A DNA stretch of 64,000 bases, taken from contig NZ_BCXH01000002.1 in NCBI RefSeq assembly GCF_001895005.1, positions 62,001-126,000 of the forward strand. The letters are read 5' to 3'. The stretch is from Rhodococcus yunnanensis NBRC 103083 (GTDB lineage Bacteria > Actinomycetota > Actinomycetes > Mycobacteriales > Mycobacteriaceae). How positions within the stretch are numbered: the stretch's first letter is position 1; each line of letters begins with the position of its first letter. The notes under the pieces are model-generated. The model was not told where the DNA came from, did no database searches, and saw only the letters and a list, made by a program, of their open reading frames with translations. Made by a program: the position numbers and the translations under genes. Shown here piece after piece: positions 26,989 through 36,219 of the stretch.

Positions 26989-27561
26989 ATGACAACGCTG
27001 ACCGATCGTCCGTACACCGCGCTCCTCGTCGTCGATGTCCAGAACGACGTAATGGCGGGCAGTGTCGATTCCGAGGCAGTCGTGGCGAGCGTCGCCTCCT
27101 TGGTGGAGAAGGCCCGGGCGTCGAATGTTCCTGTCGTGTGGGTGCAGCATTCGTCCGAGGAGTTGGCCTTCGGCAGTGCCGGGTGGGAATACGTCCCCCA
27201 GCTCGTTCGGCACGAGTCCGAGCCGCTGATTCACAAGAAGTACGGAGATTCCTTCGAGGACACCGAGCTGGAGGGAACGCTGGCCGATCTTGCCGTCGGG
27301 CATCTGGTTGTCGCGGGTGCGCAGACGGACTTCTGCATCAGAAGCACACTGCACGGCGCTCTCGCCCGCGGCTACGACGCCACCCTGGTGGGCGATGCGC
27401 ATACGACCGAGGACCTGAGCGAGTGGGGAGCACCCTCGCCCGCTTCGGTGATCGCACACACCAATCTCTACTGGGACAACCAGAGGGCGCCGGGCCGAAC
27501 AGCAGGAACCGTCAGCGCCGACGCTGTCGACTTCGGCGTGTCGAGTTCTGCGCCCGATTAA
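26989..27561 (+). CDS. isochorismatase-like cysteine hydrolase
   Basis: 190 residues, one isochorismatase-fold domain. The triad is visible: Asp in LLVVDVQNDVM (~17), Lys in IHKKYGDSFEDT (~84) and Cys in AGAQTDFCIRSTLHGA (~120). Such enzymes split amides or ureas (nicotinamidase, carbamoylases) or isochorismate; the substrate is not clear. It lies 15 bp after the alpha/beta hydrolase. Confidence 0.85.
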   Translation: MTTLTDRPYTALLVVDVQNDVMAGSVDSEAVVASVASLVEKARASNVPVVWVQHSSEELAFGSAGWEYVPQLVRHESEPLIHKKYGDSFEDTELEGTLADLAVGHLVVAGAQTDFCIRSTLHGALARGYDATLVGDAHTTEDLSEWGAPSPASVIAHTNLYWDNQRAPGRTAGTVSADAVDFGVSSSAPD

Positions 27562-27640
27562 GCCGACTCCAACCGGGCGGTAAGCGGTACCGGGCACTGT
27601 CTTCGCGAGAGAGAACACATCACACGAAGAGAGGCCAACC

Positions 27641-28597
27641 ATGGACGTCGGAATCTGCCTGCCCCAACTCGGCTCGCACTGCGAGGGCAGCGAAGTCGCC
27701 GAATTCGCCCGTACCGCGGAACAACTCGGTTACCGGTCACTGTGGGTGGGAGATCGGGTCCTCACTCCCGTGCACCCGTCCGATCTGTACCCGGTCGGTG
27801 GAACACCCGAGAATCCGTATCCGCCCGAGTTCACCGCCGCGCTCGATCCTCTGCTCACACTGACCGCGGCCGCTGTCGCCACGACCGATGTTCGGCTCGG
27901 CACGAGCACCGTGAACGCCACATGGCACAACCCACTTCTTCTCGCGCGGGCCGTCAGCAGCCTGGATTCGATCGCGAACGGTCGACTGACGCTCGGATTG
28001 GGGCTGGGATGGATGCGCGACGAGTATCAGGCTCTCGGGGTTCCGTGGAGCGGCAAATCCGAGCGACTCGACGAGACGCTCGATGTACTGCACACCGTCT
28101 GGACCACCAATCCCGTCGAACATCACGGGGCATTGTTCGACATCCCTCTGTCGGTGGTCGACCTGCGTCCCACCCAGGCCGGTGGACCGCCGATCATGCT
28201 CGCAGGCTTCGGCGACGCGTCGATGCGTCGTATCGGTCGGCGTGCGCACGGTTGGATCAACCTCTGGGACATGCCACCGGAGTACGTCGGCTATCTGTGG
28301 TCGATCGCTCGCTCGGCAGCGGCGGACGCGGGACGTGATCCGGACACGCTTCGCAGGGAGACGCGTATCAATGTGGTCCCGGGTCAGAGCGTGGACACTC
28401 TCGTGTCGATCATCGCGACGTTGACCGAGCATGGAGTCGACGGCGCATTCTTCGATCTGCACTACTCGACTCGCTCTGTCGACGAGGCGGTGCAGACCGC
28501 AGCGCGCATTGCCGATCGACTGGGGCTCGTAGGTGATTACAGTGAGACCGCACGATCGAACCGCATTCGTACTCAGGGAGAATCACGATGGACATGA
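27641..28597 (+). CDS. LLM-class F420-dependent oxidoreductase
   Basis: 318 residues with a luciferase-like TIM barrel. VGICLPQLG begins the first strand; LGTSTVNATWHNPLLLARAV and SNGRLTLGLGLGWMRDEYQA-like sequence (IANGRLTLGLGLGWMRDEY) match the F420-binding LLM group (TIGR03619-like). F420-type enzymes are abundant in this order. GAAGAGAGG precedes the ATG. The stop overlaps the next start by 10 bp, so the two are coupled. The substrate is unknown. Confidence 0.85.
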   Translation: MDVGICLPQLGSHCEGSEVAEFARTAEQLGYRSLWVGDRVLTPVHPSDLYPVGGTPENPYPPEFTAALDPLLTLTAAAVATTDVRLGTSTVNATWHNPLLLARAVSSLDSIANGRLTLGLGLGWMRDEYQALGVPWSGKSERLDETLDVLHTVWTTNPVEHHGALFDIPLSVVDLRPTQAGGPPIMLAGFGDASMRRIGRRAHGWINLWDMPPEYVGYLWSIARSAAADAGRDPDTLRRETRINVVPGQSVDTLVSIIATLTEHGVDGAFFDLHYSTRSVDEAVQTAARIADRLGLVGDYSETARSNRIRTQGESRWT

Positions 28598-28980
28598 AGC
28601 TCGAGCTCATCCCGCTCGCAGTGACCGACGTCGACCGTGCCAAAGCGTTCTACACCGACACCGTCGGGTTCGTCGCCGACGTCGATGTGCAACCGGCAGA
28701 GGGTGTGCGGGTGGTGCAGTTGACGCCGCCAGGCTCGGCGTGCTCCATCTGTATCGGCACCGGCCTCGGCGCGTTCGACATGCCTCCGGGATCCACCAAG
28801 GGGCTACATCTGGTGGTCGCCGACATCGCGAAGTCCAGAGCCGAACTGGTCGAGCGCGGCATCGAGATGGGGCCGATTCAGGACGTCGGCGGTGGGGTGA
28901 GTTACTCGGCGTTCGAGGACCCGGACGGCAACACTTGGACGTTGCAGGAAATGGCGTGGCGGACAGGCGAGAACTTCTGA
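28588..28980 (+). CDS. VOC/glyoxalase-family protein
   Basis: 130 residues, one vicinal-oxygen-chelate domain: two beta-alpha-beta-beta-beta modules starting MKLELIPLAVTDVDRAKAFY and closing with SAFEDPDGNTWTLQEM. The family includes extradiol dioxygenases, resistance proteins and isomerases. It overlaps the F420 enzyme by 10 bp. Metal ligands are only partly visible (the final Glu in QEM). Function undefined. Confidence 0.87.
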   Translation: MDMKLELIPLAVTDVDRAKAFYTDTVGFVADVDVQPAEGVRVVQLTPPGSACSICIGTGLGAFDMPPGSTKGLHLVVADIAKSRAELVERGIEMGPIQDVGGGVSYSAFEDPDGNTWTLQEMAWRTGENF

Positions 28981-29023
28981 CGAAGGCGGTTTGCCGGGCC
29001 GCATCGGGTGGCATTCGTGATCC

Positions 29024-29302
29024 ATGACGGCTGAGCACACCGACGACGGTCGATACATCGTGGTCAACGGACGCAAGTGGCGTGCAACCGATCCTGATAT
29101 CCCCGAGGAGCGCAGTGCCGAGCTCAGATCGATTCTGATGGCATGGCGTCGTGATGTTCGTCGCACCGCGGGCGCCGACGAATCGCGCGCAGGGGTGCAG
29201 GCAGCGAAGGTGGCGCTCGGCGAGCGGGGGACGCCGTGGTGGGATCAATCCGACGACGAGCGTCGCCGACGCTGGGAAACCGATGTGCCTCGGCCGGGTT
29301 GA
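29024..29302 (+). CDS. small conserved actinobacterial protein
   Basis: 92 residues, hydrophilic and rich in Arg, Asp and Glu. The start GRYIVVNGRKWRATDPDIPE is a pattern I recall from a small family in actinobacteria sometimes labelled, without clear basis, as a Tol-type biopolymer transport protein. No membrane segment or known motif is visible. It lies 43 bp after the VOC gene on the same strand, possibly in one transcript. Confidence 0.65.
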   Translation: MTAEHTDDGRYIVVNGRKWRATDPDIPEERSAELRSILMAWRRDVRRTAGADESRAGVQAAKVALGERGTPWWDQSDDERRRRWETDVPRPG

Positions 29303-29365
29303 GCCAGTGACGTGGACGGACGTACGGGTGTTGGCTTTCGGATTCGCCGAGTATGTTGTCTCTCC

Positions 29366-29785
29366 ATGACACGGATTCCTCAACCCCCAGAAACGACCTC
29401 GGCCCGCACGGCCGCACGCTATGCCCTTTCGGGCGCACTGATTTTCGCCGGTCTGAGCCATCTCTTCTGGGGCCGAGAGACCTTCCGGGCGCAGGTCCCC
29501 GAATCGATCCCGCTGGATGCAGACGGTGTGGTCATGGCATCCGGCGGCGTCGAGATCGTGCTCGGTGCCGGACTCGCTCTGCTTCAGCGTGATCGAGTGC
29601 TCGTCGGTCGCCTGATCGCCGCCTTCTTCGTCGCCGTGTTTCCCGGCAACATCGCGCAGTACCTCAACAAGCGAGACGGTTTCGGGCTCGACAGCGATGG
29701 CAAACGATTCGTGCGCCTGCTCTTCCAACCTGCCCTCGTACTGTTGACGCTCTGGTCGACGGGCCTCCCCCGTAAGTCTCGCTGA
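29366..29785 (+). CDS. DoxX-like membrane protein
   Basis: 139 residues from the ATG at 29366; about four hydrophobic segments (YALSGALIFAGLSHLFWG, GGVEIVLGAGLALL, LIAAFFVAVFPGNIAQYL, LLFQPALVLLTLW). The pattern fits DoxX/DoxD-like proteins of unknown or redox-linked role. An upstream frame extension to 29312 has no good start site. Short of any diagnostic catalytic motif, the function is open. Confidence 0.75.
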   Translation: MTRIPQPPETTSARTAARYALSGALIFAGLSHLFWGRETFRAQVPESIPLDADGVVMASGGVEIVLGAGLALLQRDRVLVGRLIAAFFVAVFPGNIAQYLNKRDGFGLDSDGKRFVRLLFQPALVLLTLWSTGLPRKSR

Positions 29786-29857
29786 CATCCGCCGGTCCAG
29801 TTCTGCGACAACACCTGCGAGCGGGACGGCCCGACCTTCGGGGCATAATTCGCATCC

Positions 29858-30223
29858 ATGAGCAACAGAACGAACGTCTCCTCCGGGTCCGAGTGGGAAC
29901 CGAAGATCGGATACAGCCGAGCAGTCCGCATCGGGAACCACATCGCGGTCTCCGGAACCACGGGGCAGGGCGTTACCGTCGCAGAGCAGGCTAGATCGGC
30001 CCTCGCCACCATCGAGCAGGCCGTCATCGAGGCCGGCGGATCGTTACAGGACGTCATTCGCACACGCATCTACCTCCGCGATGTGTCGCAGTGGCAAGAA
30101 GTAGCTGCCGTCCACGGAGAGATCTTCGGATCCGTCCGTCCCGCCGCCACGCTTCTCGGCGTCAACGCGCTCATCGACGACGCATTGCTGGTCGAGATCG
30201 AAGCCGACGCCATCGTTTCCTGA
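29858..30223 (+). CDS. RidA (YjgF/YER057c/UK114) family protein
   Basis: 121 residues. YSRAVRIGNHIAVSGTTGQG, the arginine in VIRTRIYLRD and the closing VEIEADAIV are typical. RidA proteins hydrolyse reactive imine/enamine intermediates from PLP enzymes; the conserved catalytic-type Arg near 105 is replaced in this subgroup by sequence around GVNALIDDALLVEIEA, so activity may differ. A strong terminator follows 12 bp after the stop. Confidence 0.85.
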   Translation: MSNRTNVSSGSEWEPKIGYSRAVRIGNHIAVSGTTGQGVTVAEQARSALATIEQAVIEAGGSLQDVIRTRIYLRDVSQWQEVAAVHGEIFGSVRPAATLLGVNALIDDALLVEIEADAIVS

Positions 30224-30235
30224 CCCACCCAGCAC

Positions 30236-30275
30236 GGCAAGAGCGGGTGCCACGCACGCGGCACCCGCTCTTGCC
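30236..30275. terminator. bidirectional terminator, 16-bp perfect stem
   Basis: GGCAAGAGCGGGTGCC and GGCACCCGCTCTTGCC pair perfectly around ACGCACGC. No long T-run follows (ATTCC only), but strength and position between convergent ridA-like and dihydrofolate-reductase-like genes make a terminator role likely. Confidence 0.8.
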
Positions 30276-30283
30276 ATTCCAGT

Positions 30284-30898
30284 TCAGCCGGCCGAGTCGG
30301 TCATGTCCCCGGTCTGTGGTGTTCCGTCGGCGAGCCCGTACTTCAGGTACACGGTGCCCTTTGGTCCGGCCGACGGTGGCTCGAGGAGTGTGAGGTTGGT
30401 GGGCACTGCGCCACCGGCGAATATCTTCTTGCCTTCGCCGAGCACGATGGGGTGAATCCACAGGTCGAGGCGGTCGAAGAGTCTCTCTCGCAACAGGGTC
30501 TGCACCAGATTCAGACTGCCGACGACTGTGATGTGCTCGTGCCGGTCGCGGATCTCGCGCACCGAGCCCGGAAGGTCGTCACCGAGCCGGCTCGACCCAG
30601 CCCACGACAGGTCAGGTGCGCTGCGCGATGCCACGTATTTCGGAATCGCGTTGAACAGGTCCGCGAACTCGCCGTCCTGGTGCGGCCAGTAGGCGGCGAA
30701 GATGTCGTAGGTCCGTCGACCGAGCAGGAGCGCGTCCGTCCCCTCGTACGCGGCAGCTACCTGTGCACCGGTGATCTCGTTCAGCAGCGGCGCCTGCCAG
30801 CCTCCGAACGTGAAGCCGTCGGGATCCTCGTCGGGACCGCCGGGCGATTGCCCGACGAGGTCGAGGGTGGAGAACAGTTCGATCTGAATGATGCCCAT
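30284..30898 (-). CDS. dihydrofolate reductase / RibD C-terminal-domain family protein
   Basis: 204 residues. The fold is recognisable from QIELFSTLDLVGQSPGGPDE, ALLLGRRTYDIFAAYWP and the end LTLLEPPSAGPKGTVYLKYG. This group (YyaP/YwjB-like) is related to FolA and to the RibD reductase domain but usually has unknown substrate. Its start is divergent from a methyltransferase gene, with the true start of that gene uncertain. Confidence 0.83.
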   Translation of the reverse strand: MGIIQIELFSTLDLVGQSPGGPDEDPDGFTFGGWQAPLLNEITGAQVAAAYEGTDALLLGRRTYDIFAAYWPHQDGEFADLFNAIPKYVASRSAPDLSWAGSSRLGDDLPGSVREIRDRHEHITVVGSLNLVQTLLRERLFDRLDLWIHPIVLGEGKKIFAGGAVPTNLTLLEPPSAGPKGTVYLKYGLADGTPQTGDMTDSAG

Positions 30899-31089
30899 GG
30901 TCGACTCCAGTGCAGTTGATTGCTCGTCACGTTGTGTGTGTCAGCAGTGAGGCAGACCTGCGAACGACGCCACAATCATCGGCCGAATCGGAGGCGGATT
31001 CGTTGTGGTTGACTGGATGGGAACCGAAAGGGCCACGTGCACCAGTTACACCTCGACCGTATCGACGCCGGCGAACCGTTCGTGATCAC

Positions 31090-32274
31090 ATGATTGTCGA
31101 ATGGATCGAGAACGGGCAGGAACGCTCGGCGACGTGGCGGTCGGAGAACAGCGCCCCTGCACCGAGGACCATCGAGGTCATCGGCGACGACATCACCGCC
31201 GACGCCGCCTACCGACGCGCATCGGACGGCGCATCTCTGCTGTGGCGAGGCGATTTCAACAACGCTCGCCAGTTGCTGAACGCGATCACCCGACGCGCGG
31301 AGCCGCGAGCGCGACGCCCGTCGTCCTCCCCCGCTCAGGATTTTCACCTGCACCGCCAGGACACGGCGCGGCGGGCGCGCACCCTCGGAAAGCTGCTCGT
31401 CGAGCTCGATCCGGACTACGTGTTGAATTACGGCCGAGCCCCTGACGTCGCGCGGGCCGCCGCCGAGGTCTACGGCGAGACGTCCGTTCCCTCGCTACTG
31501 TCGCTGCGGGAGCTACTCAGTCTCATCGGTGCCCACGAGTGGCGACGCAAAGGCGTCCACATTCCGGCGTTGGACGCCAGCATCGAACCGCATTTCGGCG
31601 TCTTCTCGCCGTTGCGCGGCGAGTACGTGCAACTCGTGGCCGACACTCCCCTACCGGCCGCGACGACCACCGCGTTCGACATCGGTACCGGCACCGGCGT
31701 TCTGGCTGCGGTACTGGCCAAGCGCGGTGTCGCGCGCGTCGTTGCGACGGACAAGGACCCTCGGGCGATCGCGTGCGCCACCACCAATCTCGACAGACTC
31801 GGATTCGCCGAACAGACCGAAGTGCTCCTCGCGGACGTCTTTCCGGCCGGACGCGCCCGGCTCGTGGTGTGCAATCCGCCGTGGATTCCCACCAAGCCGA
31901 CGTCGGGAATCGAGCATGCCATCTACGATCCTGGCAGCCGCATGCTTCGGGCTTTCCTGGACCGACTCGGCAAGCATCTGGAGCCGGGAGGCGAAGGGTG
32001 GTTGGTGATCTCCGATCTGGCAGAGCTGCTGGGGCTGGCGACTCGCGAGGATCTGATCTCCGCGATCGAGCGCGCAGGGCTGGAGGTTCTTGGGAGAACG
32101 GACATATCGCCGACGCATCCTCGTACGCGCGATACCGCCGATCTCCTCCACGCGGCTCGATCACGTGAGACGACGTCGTTGTGGCGACTCGCTCCACGCG
32201 CACACAACGGGAGTGAATCAACCGGTGCGGGCTCCGACCGCGGCGCTCGAGCCGAAGATCACTCTTCGGCCTGA
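31090..32274 (+). CDS. class I SAM-dependent methyltransferase, PrmC/RsmC-like
   Basis: 394 residues from the ATG at 31090; the frame is open back to 30910, and this start is a judgement. The N-terminal half is a variable region; the MTS-type methyltransferase core is at ~190-330: AFDIGTGTGVLAAVLAKRG (SAM site), VVATDKDPRAI and the NPPW motif in VVCNPPWIPTKP, which is characteristic of N5-glutamine or N6-adenine/N2-guanine methylation. The target (release factor, rRNA or other) is unknown. It is convergent with the next dehydrogenase gene. Confidence 0.82.
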   Translation: MIVEWIENGQERSATWRSENSAPAPRTIEVIGDDITADAAYRRASDGASLLWRGDFNNARQLLNAITRRAEPRARRPSSSPAQDFHLHRQDTARRARTLGKLLVELDPDYVLNYGRAPDVARAAAEVYGETSVPSLLSLRELLSLIGAHEWRRKGVHIPALDASIEPHFGVFSPLRGEYVQLVADTPLPAATTTAFDIGTGTGVLAAVLAKRGVARVVATDKDPRAIACATTNLDRLGFAEQTEVLLADVFPAGRARLVVCNPPWIPTKPTSGIEHAIYDPGSRMLRAFLDRLGKHLEPGGEGWLVISDLAELLGLATREDLISAIERAGLEVLGRTDISPTHPRTRDTADLLHAARSRETTSLWRLAPRAHNGSESTGAGSDRGARAEDHSSA

Positions 32275-32289
32275 GCGCCCCGGTTCACG

Positions 32290-33342
32290 TCAGTTGTTCG
32301 CGAGAGTGGAAGTGTCGATGACGAACCGGTACCGAATGTCCGACGCCAGCACCCGTTCCCACGCTTCGTTGATCTGCTCGGCACCGATGACCTCGATCTC
32401 CGCACCGAGCCCGTGCTCGGCACAGAAATCGAGCATTTCCTGTGTTTCCGCGATCGACCCGATGGCCGAGCCGGCGAACGAGCGGCGGAACGGGATCAGG
32501 GAGAAGATCTGTACCGGCAACGGCTGCGGGGGCGCACCGACGTTGACCATCGTGCCGTCGATCGCGAGCAGCGACAGGTACGCGTTGAGATCGATTGCGG
32601 CACTGACGGTATTGACGATCAGGTCGAACGAGCTCGCGAGATCGGTGAAGGTCTCCGGATCACTCGTCGCGAAGTAGTGGTCGGCGCCCAACCGTACGCC
32701 GTCCTCCTGCTTCTTCAGCGACTGAGACAGCACCGTCACCTCGGCGCCCATCGCATGTGCCAGTTTCACTGCCATGTGCCCGAGACCGCCCATCCCGACG
32801 ACGGCAACCTTCTTCCCCGGCCCTGCACCCCAGTGCCGCAACGGCGAGTACGTGGTGATTCCCGCGCACAACAACGGCGCTGCAGCATCGAGCTCGATGC
32901 CGTCCGGAATACGAACGACGAACGTCTCGGTGACGACGACCTGCTGCGAGTACCCTCCCTGGGTGGTGGAACCGTCACGGTCGACGCCCCCGTAGGTCTG
33001 AATGTTGCCTTCCAGGCAGTACTGCTCGAGGCCCTTCAGGCATTGCACGCACTTCCCGCACGAGTTGACCATGCACCCGACGCCTACCCTGTCGCCGACG
33101 GCGTACCGGGTGACCTCCGACCCGACCTCGGCGACGACACCCGCGATTTCGTGGCCGACGACCAGCGGGTACGCCACGTCGCCCCATTCACCTCGGGCGG
33201 TGTGGATGTCGGAATGACACACACCGGCGAACTTGATGTCGATCCGCACATCACGGGGTCCGACGTCGCGGCGTTCTATCGTGCTCGGCGCCAACGGCCG
33301 ATCTGCGGCAGTGGCTGCGTATGCGTTCACAGTGGTGGGCAT
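32290..33342 (-). CDS. NAD(P)-dependent zinc alcohol dehydrogenase (YahK/CAD type)
   Basis: 350 residues from the ATG at 33342 (AGGAG upstream). Motifs: [15 protein letters not shown] and GHEIAGVV (catalytic zinc), the four-Cys lobe [20 protein letters not shown], and [20 protein letters not shown] (nucleotide binding). The class reduces aldehydes, often aromatic ones, with NADPH. It is divergent from an MmyB-like regulator 139 bp away, a common arrangement in which the regulator controls the dehydrogenase. Confidence 0.9.
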   Translation of the reverse strand: MPTTVNAYAATAADRPLAPSTIERRDVGPRDVRIDIKFAGVCHSDIHTARGEWGDVAYPLVVGHEIAGVVAEVGSEVTRYAVGDRVGVGCMVNSCGKCVQCLKGLEQYCLEGNIQTYGGVDRDGSTTQGGYSQQVVVTETFVVRIPDGIELDAAAPLLCAGITTYSPLRHWGAGPGKKVAVVGMGGLGHMAVKLAHAMGAEVTVLSQSLKKQEDGVRLGADHYFATSDPETFTDLASSFDLIVNTVSAAIDLNAYLSLLAIDGTMVNVGAPPQPLPVQIFSLIPFRRSFAGSAIGSIAETQEMLDFCAEHGLGAEIEVIGAEQINEAWERVLASDIRYRFVIDTSTLANN

Positions 33343-33481
33343 GATGCTCCTGAAAATCGAGGTGAAACATAAGTGGAACCGATGGCCAGTCAACGCGCTA
33401 CCCGAGCATCGAAGAAGTCCCTGACGAGAGGTGTACCGACAGGGCACCCCACATCCGGTGGCAGCGCCTACCATTTCGGTC

Positions 33482-34381
33482 ATGGACAACAGAGCGGATG
33501 TCCGCGAGTTTCTGATGACCCGGCGTGCGAAGATTTCGCCCGAACAAGCCGGTCTTGCTGCCGGTACCAACCGACGCGTGGACGGCCTGCGCAGGTCCGA
33601 GGTCGCCGGACTGGCAGGGGTGAGTGTCGAGTACTACGCCAAACTCGAACGCGGAGCCATCGGCGGTGCGTCTGCAGCGGTGCTCGACGCCGTGGCCAAG
33701 GCTCTCCAACTCGGCGATACCGAACGTGGTCACCTGTTCGACCTCGCACGCGCCGCCGACGGCATTCCTGCCTCCGGTCGTCCGCGTCGCCGCTCGTCGA
33801 AGGCCGCCGCGACGCGCCCCAGCTTGCACTGGGCGCTCTCGGCGATCACCGATGGCATTGCGTTCGTTCGAAATTCGCAGCAGGACATCGTGGCGGTCAA
33901 CGAACTCGGACGCGCGTTCTACTCCCCCATCATCGGCGACGGCGGACGCACACCGAACCTGGCGCGGTTCCAGTTTCTCGACCCTGCCGCCCACGACTTC
34001 TATCCCGAATGGGAACTGTTCGCCGAGATGTGCGTCGGCATCATGCGCTCGGAAGCAGGCCGCGACCCACACGATCGCGGACTGCAGGATCTCGTCGGCG
34101 AACTGTCCACCCGAAGTGAACTCTTCCGAACACTGTGGGCTGCACACGATGTCCGCACCCACGGCACCGGCACCAAGCACTTCCACCACCCCGTCGTCGG
34201 TGATGTCTCCCTCGCCTACGAGGAACTGCTCGTCACCGCCGAACCCGGACACGTGATGATGGTCTACACCGCCGAACCCGGATCGCCCTCCGCCGAACGT
34301 CTACGGCTCCTGGCATCGTGGGCGCGCACCGAACACGAAGCGCCACAAAACATCAGAGCCGACATCTCGGAGCCCGGTTGA
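33482..34381 (+). CDS. XRE-family regulator with MmyB-like ligand domain
   Basis: 299 residues from the ATG at 33482. The Cro/C1-type helix-turn-helix is at ~1-75 ([20 protein letters not shown]), and the MmyB-like PAS/heme-type ligand domain fills ~100-280 ([57 protein letters not shown]). Such regulators usually control a divergent dehydrogenase or SDR gene; here the alcohol dehydrogenase at 32290-33342. A paralogue follows on the other strand. Confidence 0.9.
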   Translation: MDNRADVREFLMTRRAKISPEQAGLAAGTNRRVDGLRRSEVAGLAGVSVEYYAKLERGAIGGASAAVLDAVAKALQLGDTERGHLFDLARAADGIPASGRPRRRSSKAAATRPSLHWALSAITDGIAFVRNSQQDIVAVNELGRAFYSPIIGDGGRTPNLARFQFLDPAAHDFYPEWELFAEMCVGIMRSEAGRDPHDRGLQDLVGELSTRSELFRTLWAAHDVRTHGTGTKHFHHPVVGDVSLAYEELLVTAEPGHVMMVYTAEPGSPSAERLRLLASWARTEHEAPQNIRADISEPG

Positions 34382-34422
34382 CCGGCCGACGCTCCTCCCG
34401 GTCGGGCCCCACCGGGTTCCGG

Positions 34423-35310
34423 TCACTGCTGCGGATTCTCCGAGCGTGTGTGCGCCGCTGACGTCCGGTCGGCAGTAGCACTCTCTTCGCGCGCCGAGGT
34501 GGCAGCGAGGGTACCCAGCAAGCTCAATGTCCGAGCCGATTCCGTGCCGGGCGCAGCGTGGTGAATCACCAACTGCATCCCGCTGGCCGGGGCGATATCC
34601 AGTTTTTCGTGCAGCAGGTGCATCTCACCGACCTCGGGATGCACGAAGTGGCTGATCCCGTTGCGGCCGTGGCCGACCTCGGCCCGCGCCCACAGGTTCC
34701 GGAATCGTTCACTGTGAATCGACAGCTCGCCCACCAGTTCCGCCAATCTCGGATCGTCCGGGTCGGCAGTCGTCTTCGAGCGAAGCCCTCCGACGATCTC
34801 CGCGGTGATGTGGCTCCAATCCACGTACAACTCTCGATCCGAAGGATCCAGAAACAACTGCCGCAGAACATTGTTCCCCGGTGTGAAACTCGGCGAGAGC
34901 GCCCGGGCCATCCTGTTCGCAGCCAACACGTCGAAGTACGTCCCCACCACGTACGCAGGCATGGGCAGTTCGTCGACGAGCTGCCCGATCCCGGTGGGCA
35001 CCTTCTCGTTACGGCGCCGCATTTTTCGATCCGACGAGGGTGCCGCGAGCCCGCGCACGTGGAGGGTGGTTACCTCGTCGAACTGCAACACCGCAGCGAT
35101 GGCGTCGACTACTTGGTACGACGGATGCCGATCACGTCCCTGTTCGAGGCGAAGATAATAGTCCGGGCTGATGCCAGCCAGCATGGCCAACTCTTCGCGC
35201 CGCAGTCCGGGTACGCGTCTGCGCGAACCAGGGGCTATCCCGACGTCCTCCGGCGTCACCATCGCTCGGCGCGCACGCAAGAACTCTCCGAGTGCGTTGC
35301 TCTTGTCCAT
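34423..35310 (-). CDS. XRE-family regulator with MmyB-like ligand domain
   Basis: 295 residues from the ATG at 35310. HTH: REELAMLAGISPDYYLRLEQ; ligand domain: LVDELPMPAYVVGTYFDVLA, RLAELVGELSIHSERFRNLW and FVHPEVGEMHLLHEKLDI. It resembles the neighbouring regulator (33482-34381) in the same domain order, so the two look like diverged paralogues. It is divergent from the SDR gene 147 bp away, which is the probable target. Confidence 0.9.
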   Translation of the reverse strand: MDKSNALGEFLRARRAMVTPEDVGIAPGSRRRVPGLRREELAMLAGISPDYYLRLEQGRDRHPSYQVVDAIAAVLQFDEVTTLHVRGLAAPSSDRKMRRRNEKVPTGIGQLVDELPMPAYVVGTYFDVLAANRMARALSPSFTPGNNVLRQLFLDPSDRELYVDWSHITAEIVGGLRSKTTADPDDPRLAELVGELSIHSERFRNLWARAEVGHGRNGISHFVHPEVGEMHLLHEKLDIAPASGMQLVIHHAAPGTESARTLSLLGTLAATSAREESATADRTSAAHTRSENPQQ

Positions 35311-35456
35311 CCCTCGACGATAGGCCTCTCGCCCCGGCCGTGACTGTCCCTGCCACACCCAGGACAAGCACGGCGTACCCACCTCTCGCCCTGGACGCCC
35401 AGACTCGATTTCAGTCGACATCGACCGAGCGCACATCGAACCTTTTGGAGAATCGC

Positions 35457-36152
35457 ATGACCATCACCCTCATCACCGGCGGAAACAAGGGCCTCGGCTT
35501 CGAGACCGCACGCCGCTTGCTGGCCCACGGCCACACCGTCTACATCGGCGCACGCAACGAAGCACTCGGCCGTGACGCTGCTGATCGACTCGGCGCGAAG
35601 CTGCTCGTCGTGGACGTCACCGACAACGAATCGGTCAGCGCAGCGGCGAAGGAACTCGCCACCAAGGAGGGCCGACTCGACGTCTTGATCAACAACGCCG
35701 GGGTCTCCGATTCCATGGTCACGGCCGAGGATGCGACATCCGACGACATGCAGCGTGTCTACGATGTCAACGTCTTCGGCGTCGTACGAGTCGTCAACGC
35801 TTTCCTACCATTGCTCCGCGCGTCCGATGATCCCGCAATCGTCAACGTCGGCAGCGGACTCGGCTCCTTCGGTATCGTCACCGACCCCGAACGCTTCGAA
35901 TCCCAATGGGCAGTACCGGTGTACGCCTCGTCGAAGGCTGCTGTGCACATGCTGACGGTGCAGTACGCGAAAGCGCTTCCCGACATTCGCATCAATGTTG
36001 CCGACCCCGGCCCGACCGCCACCGACCTGACGAACAACCAAGCGGCCCAGACGGTTACCGAAGGAACGGACGCAATCGTTCACCTGGCGACGCTGGGTGC
36101 CGACGGACCGAGGGCGACATTCACCGACCGTCGTGGCAGCGCCCTGTGGTGA
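35457..36152 (+). CDS. short-chain dehydrogenase/reductase
   Basis: 231 residues from the ATG at 35457 (GGAG 6 nt upstream). Classical SDR marks: TGGNKGLGFETARRL (cofactor), NNAGVS, and the Ser-Tyr-x3-Lys set VGSG...YASSKAAVHM. The basic pair after strand 2 (GARNEALGR) suggests NADPH. The usual target of such SDRs next to MmyB regulators is a reactive carbonyl. The divergent regulator probably controls it. Confidence 0.9.
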   Translation: MTITLITGGNKGLGFETARRLLAHGHTVYIGARNEALGRDAADRLGAKLLVVDVTDNESVSAAAKELATKEGRLDVLINNAGVSDSMVTAEDATSDDMQRVYDVNVFGVVRVVNAFLPLLRASDDPAIVNVGSGLGSFGIVTDPERFESQWAVPVYASSKAAVHMLTVQYAKALPDIRINVADPGPTATDLTNNQAAQTVTEGTDAIVHLATLGADGPRATFTDRRGSALW

Positions 36153-36177
36153 CCCAACAGTCGTAGAAGTGCAGGTC

Positions 36178-36210
36178 CGGCGGTGGCCACGTACCCAGTG
36201 TCCACCGCCG
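36178..36210. terminator. stem-loop between SDR and GAPDH genes
   Basis: CGGCGGTGG and CCACCGCCG pair perfectly over nine bases; an inner CAC/GTG may extend it. There is no T-run. Placed between convergent genes it probably ends transcription from one or both sides. Confidence 0.5.
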
Positions 36211-36219
36211 TACGGCCGC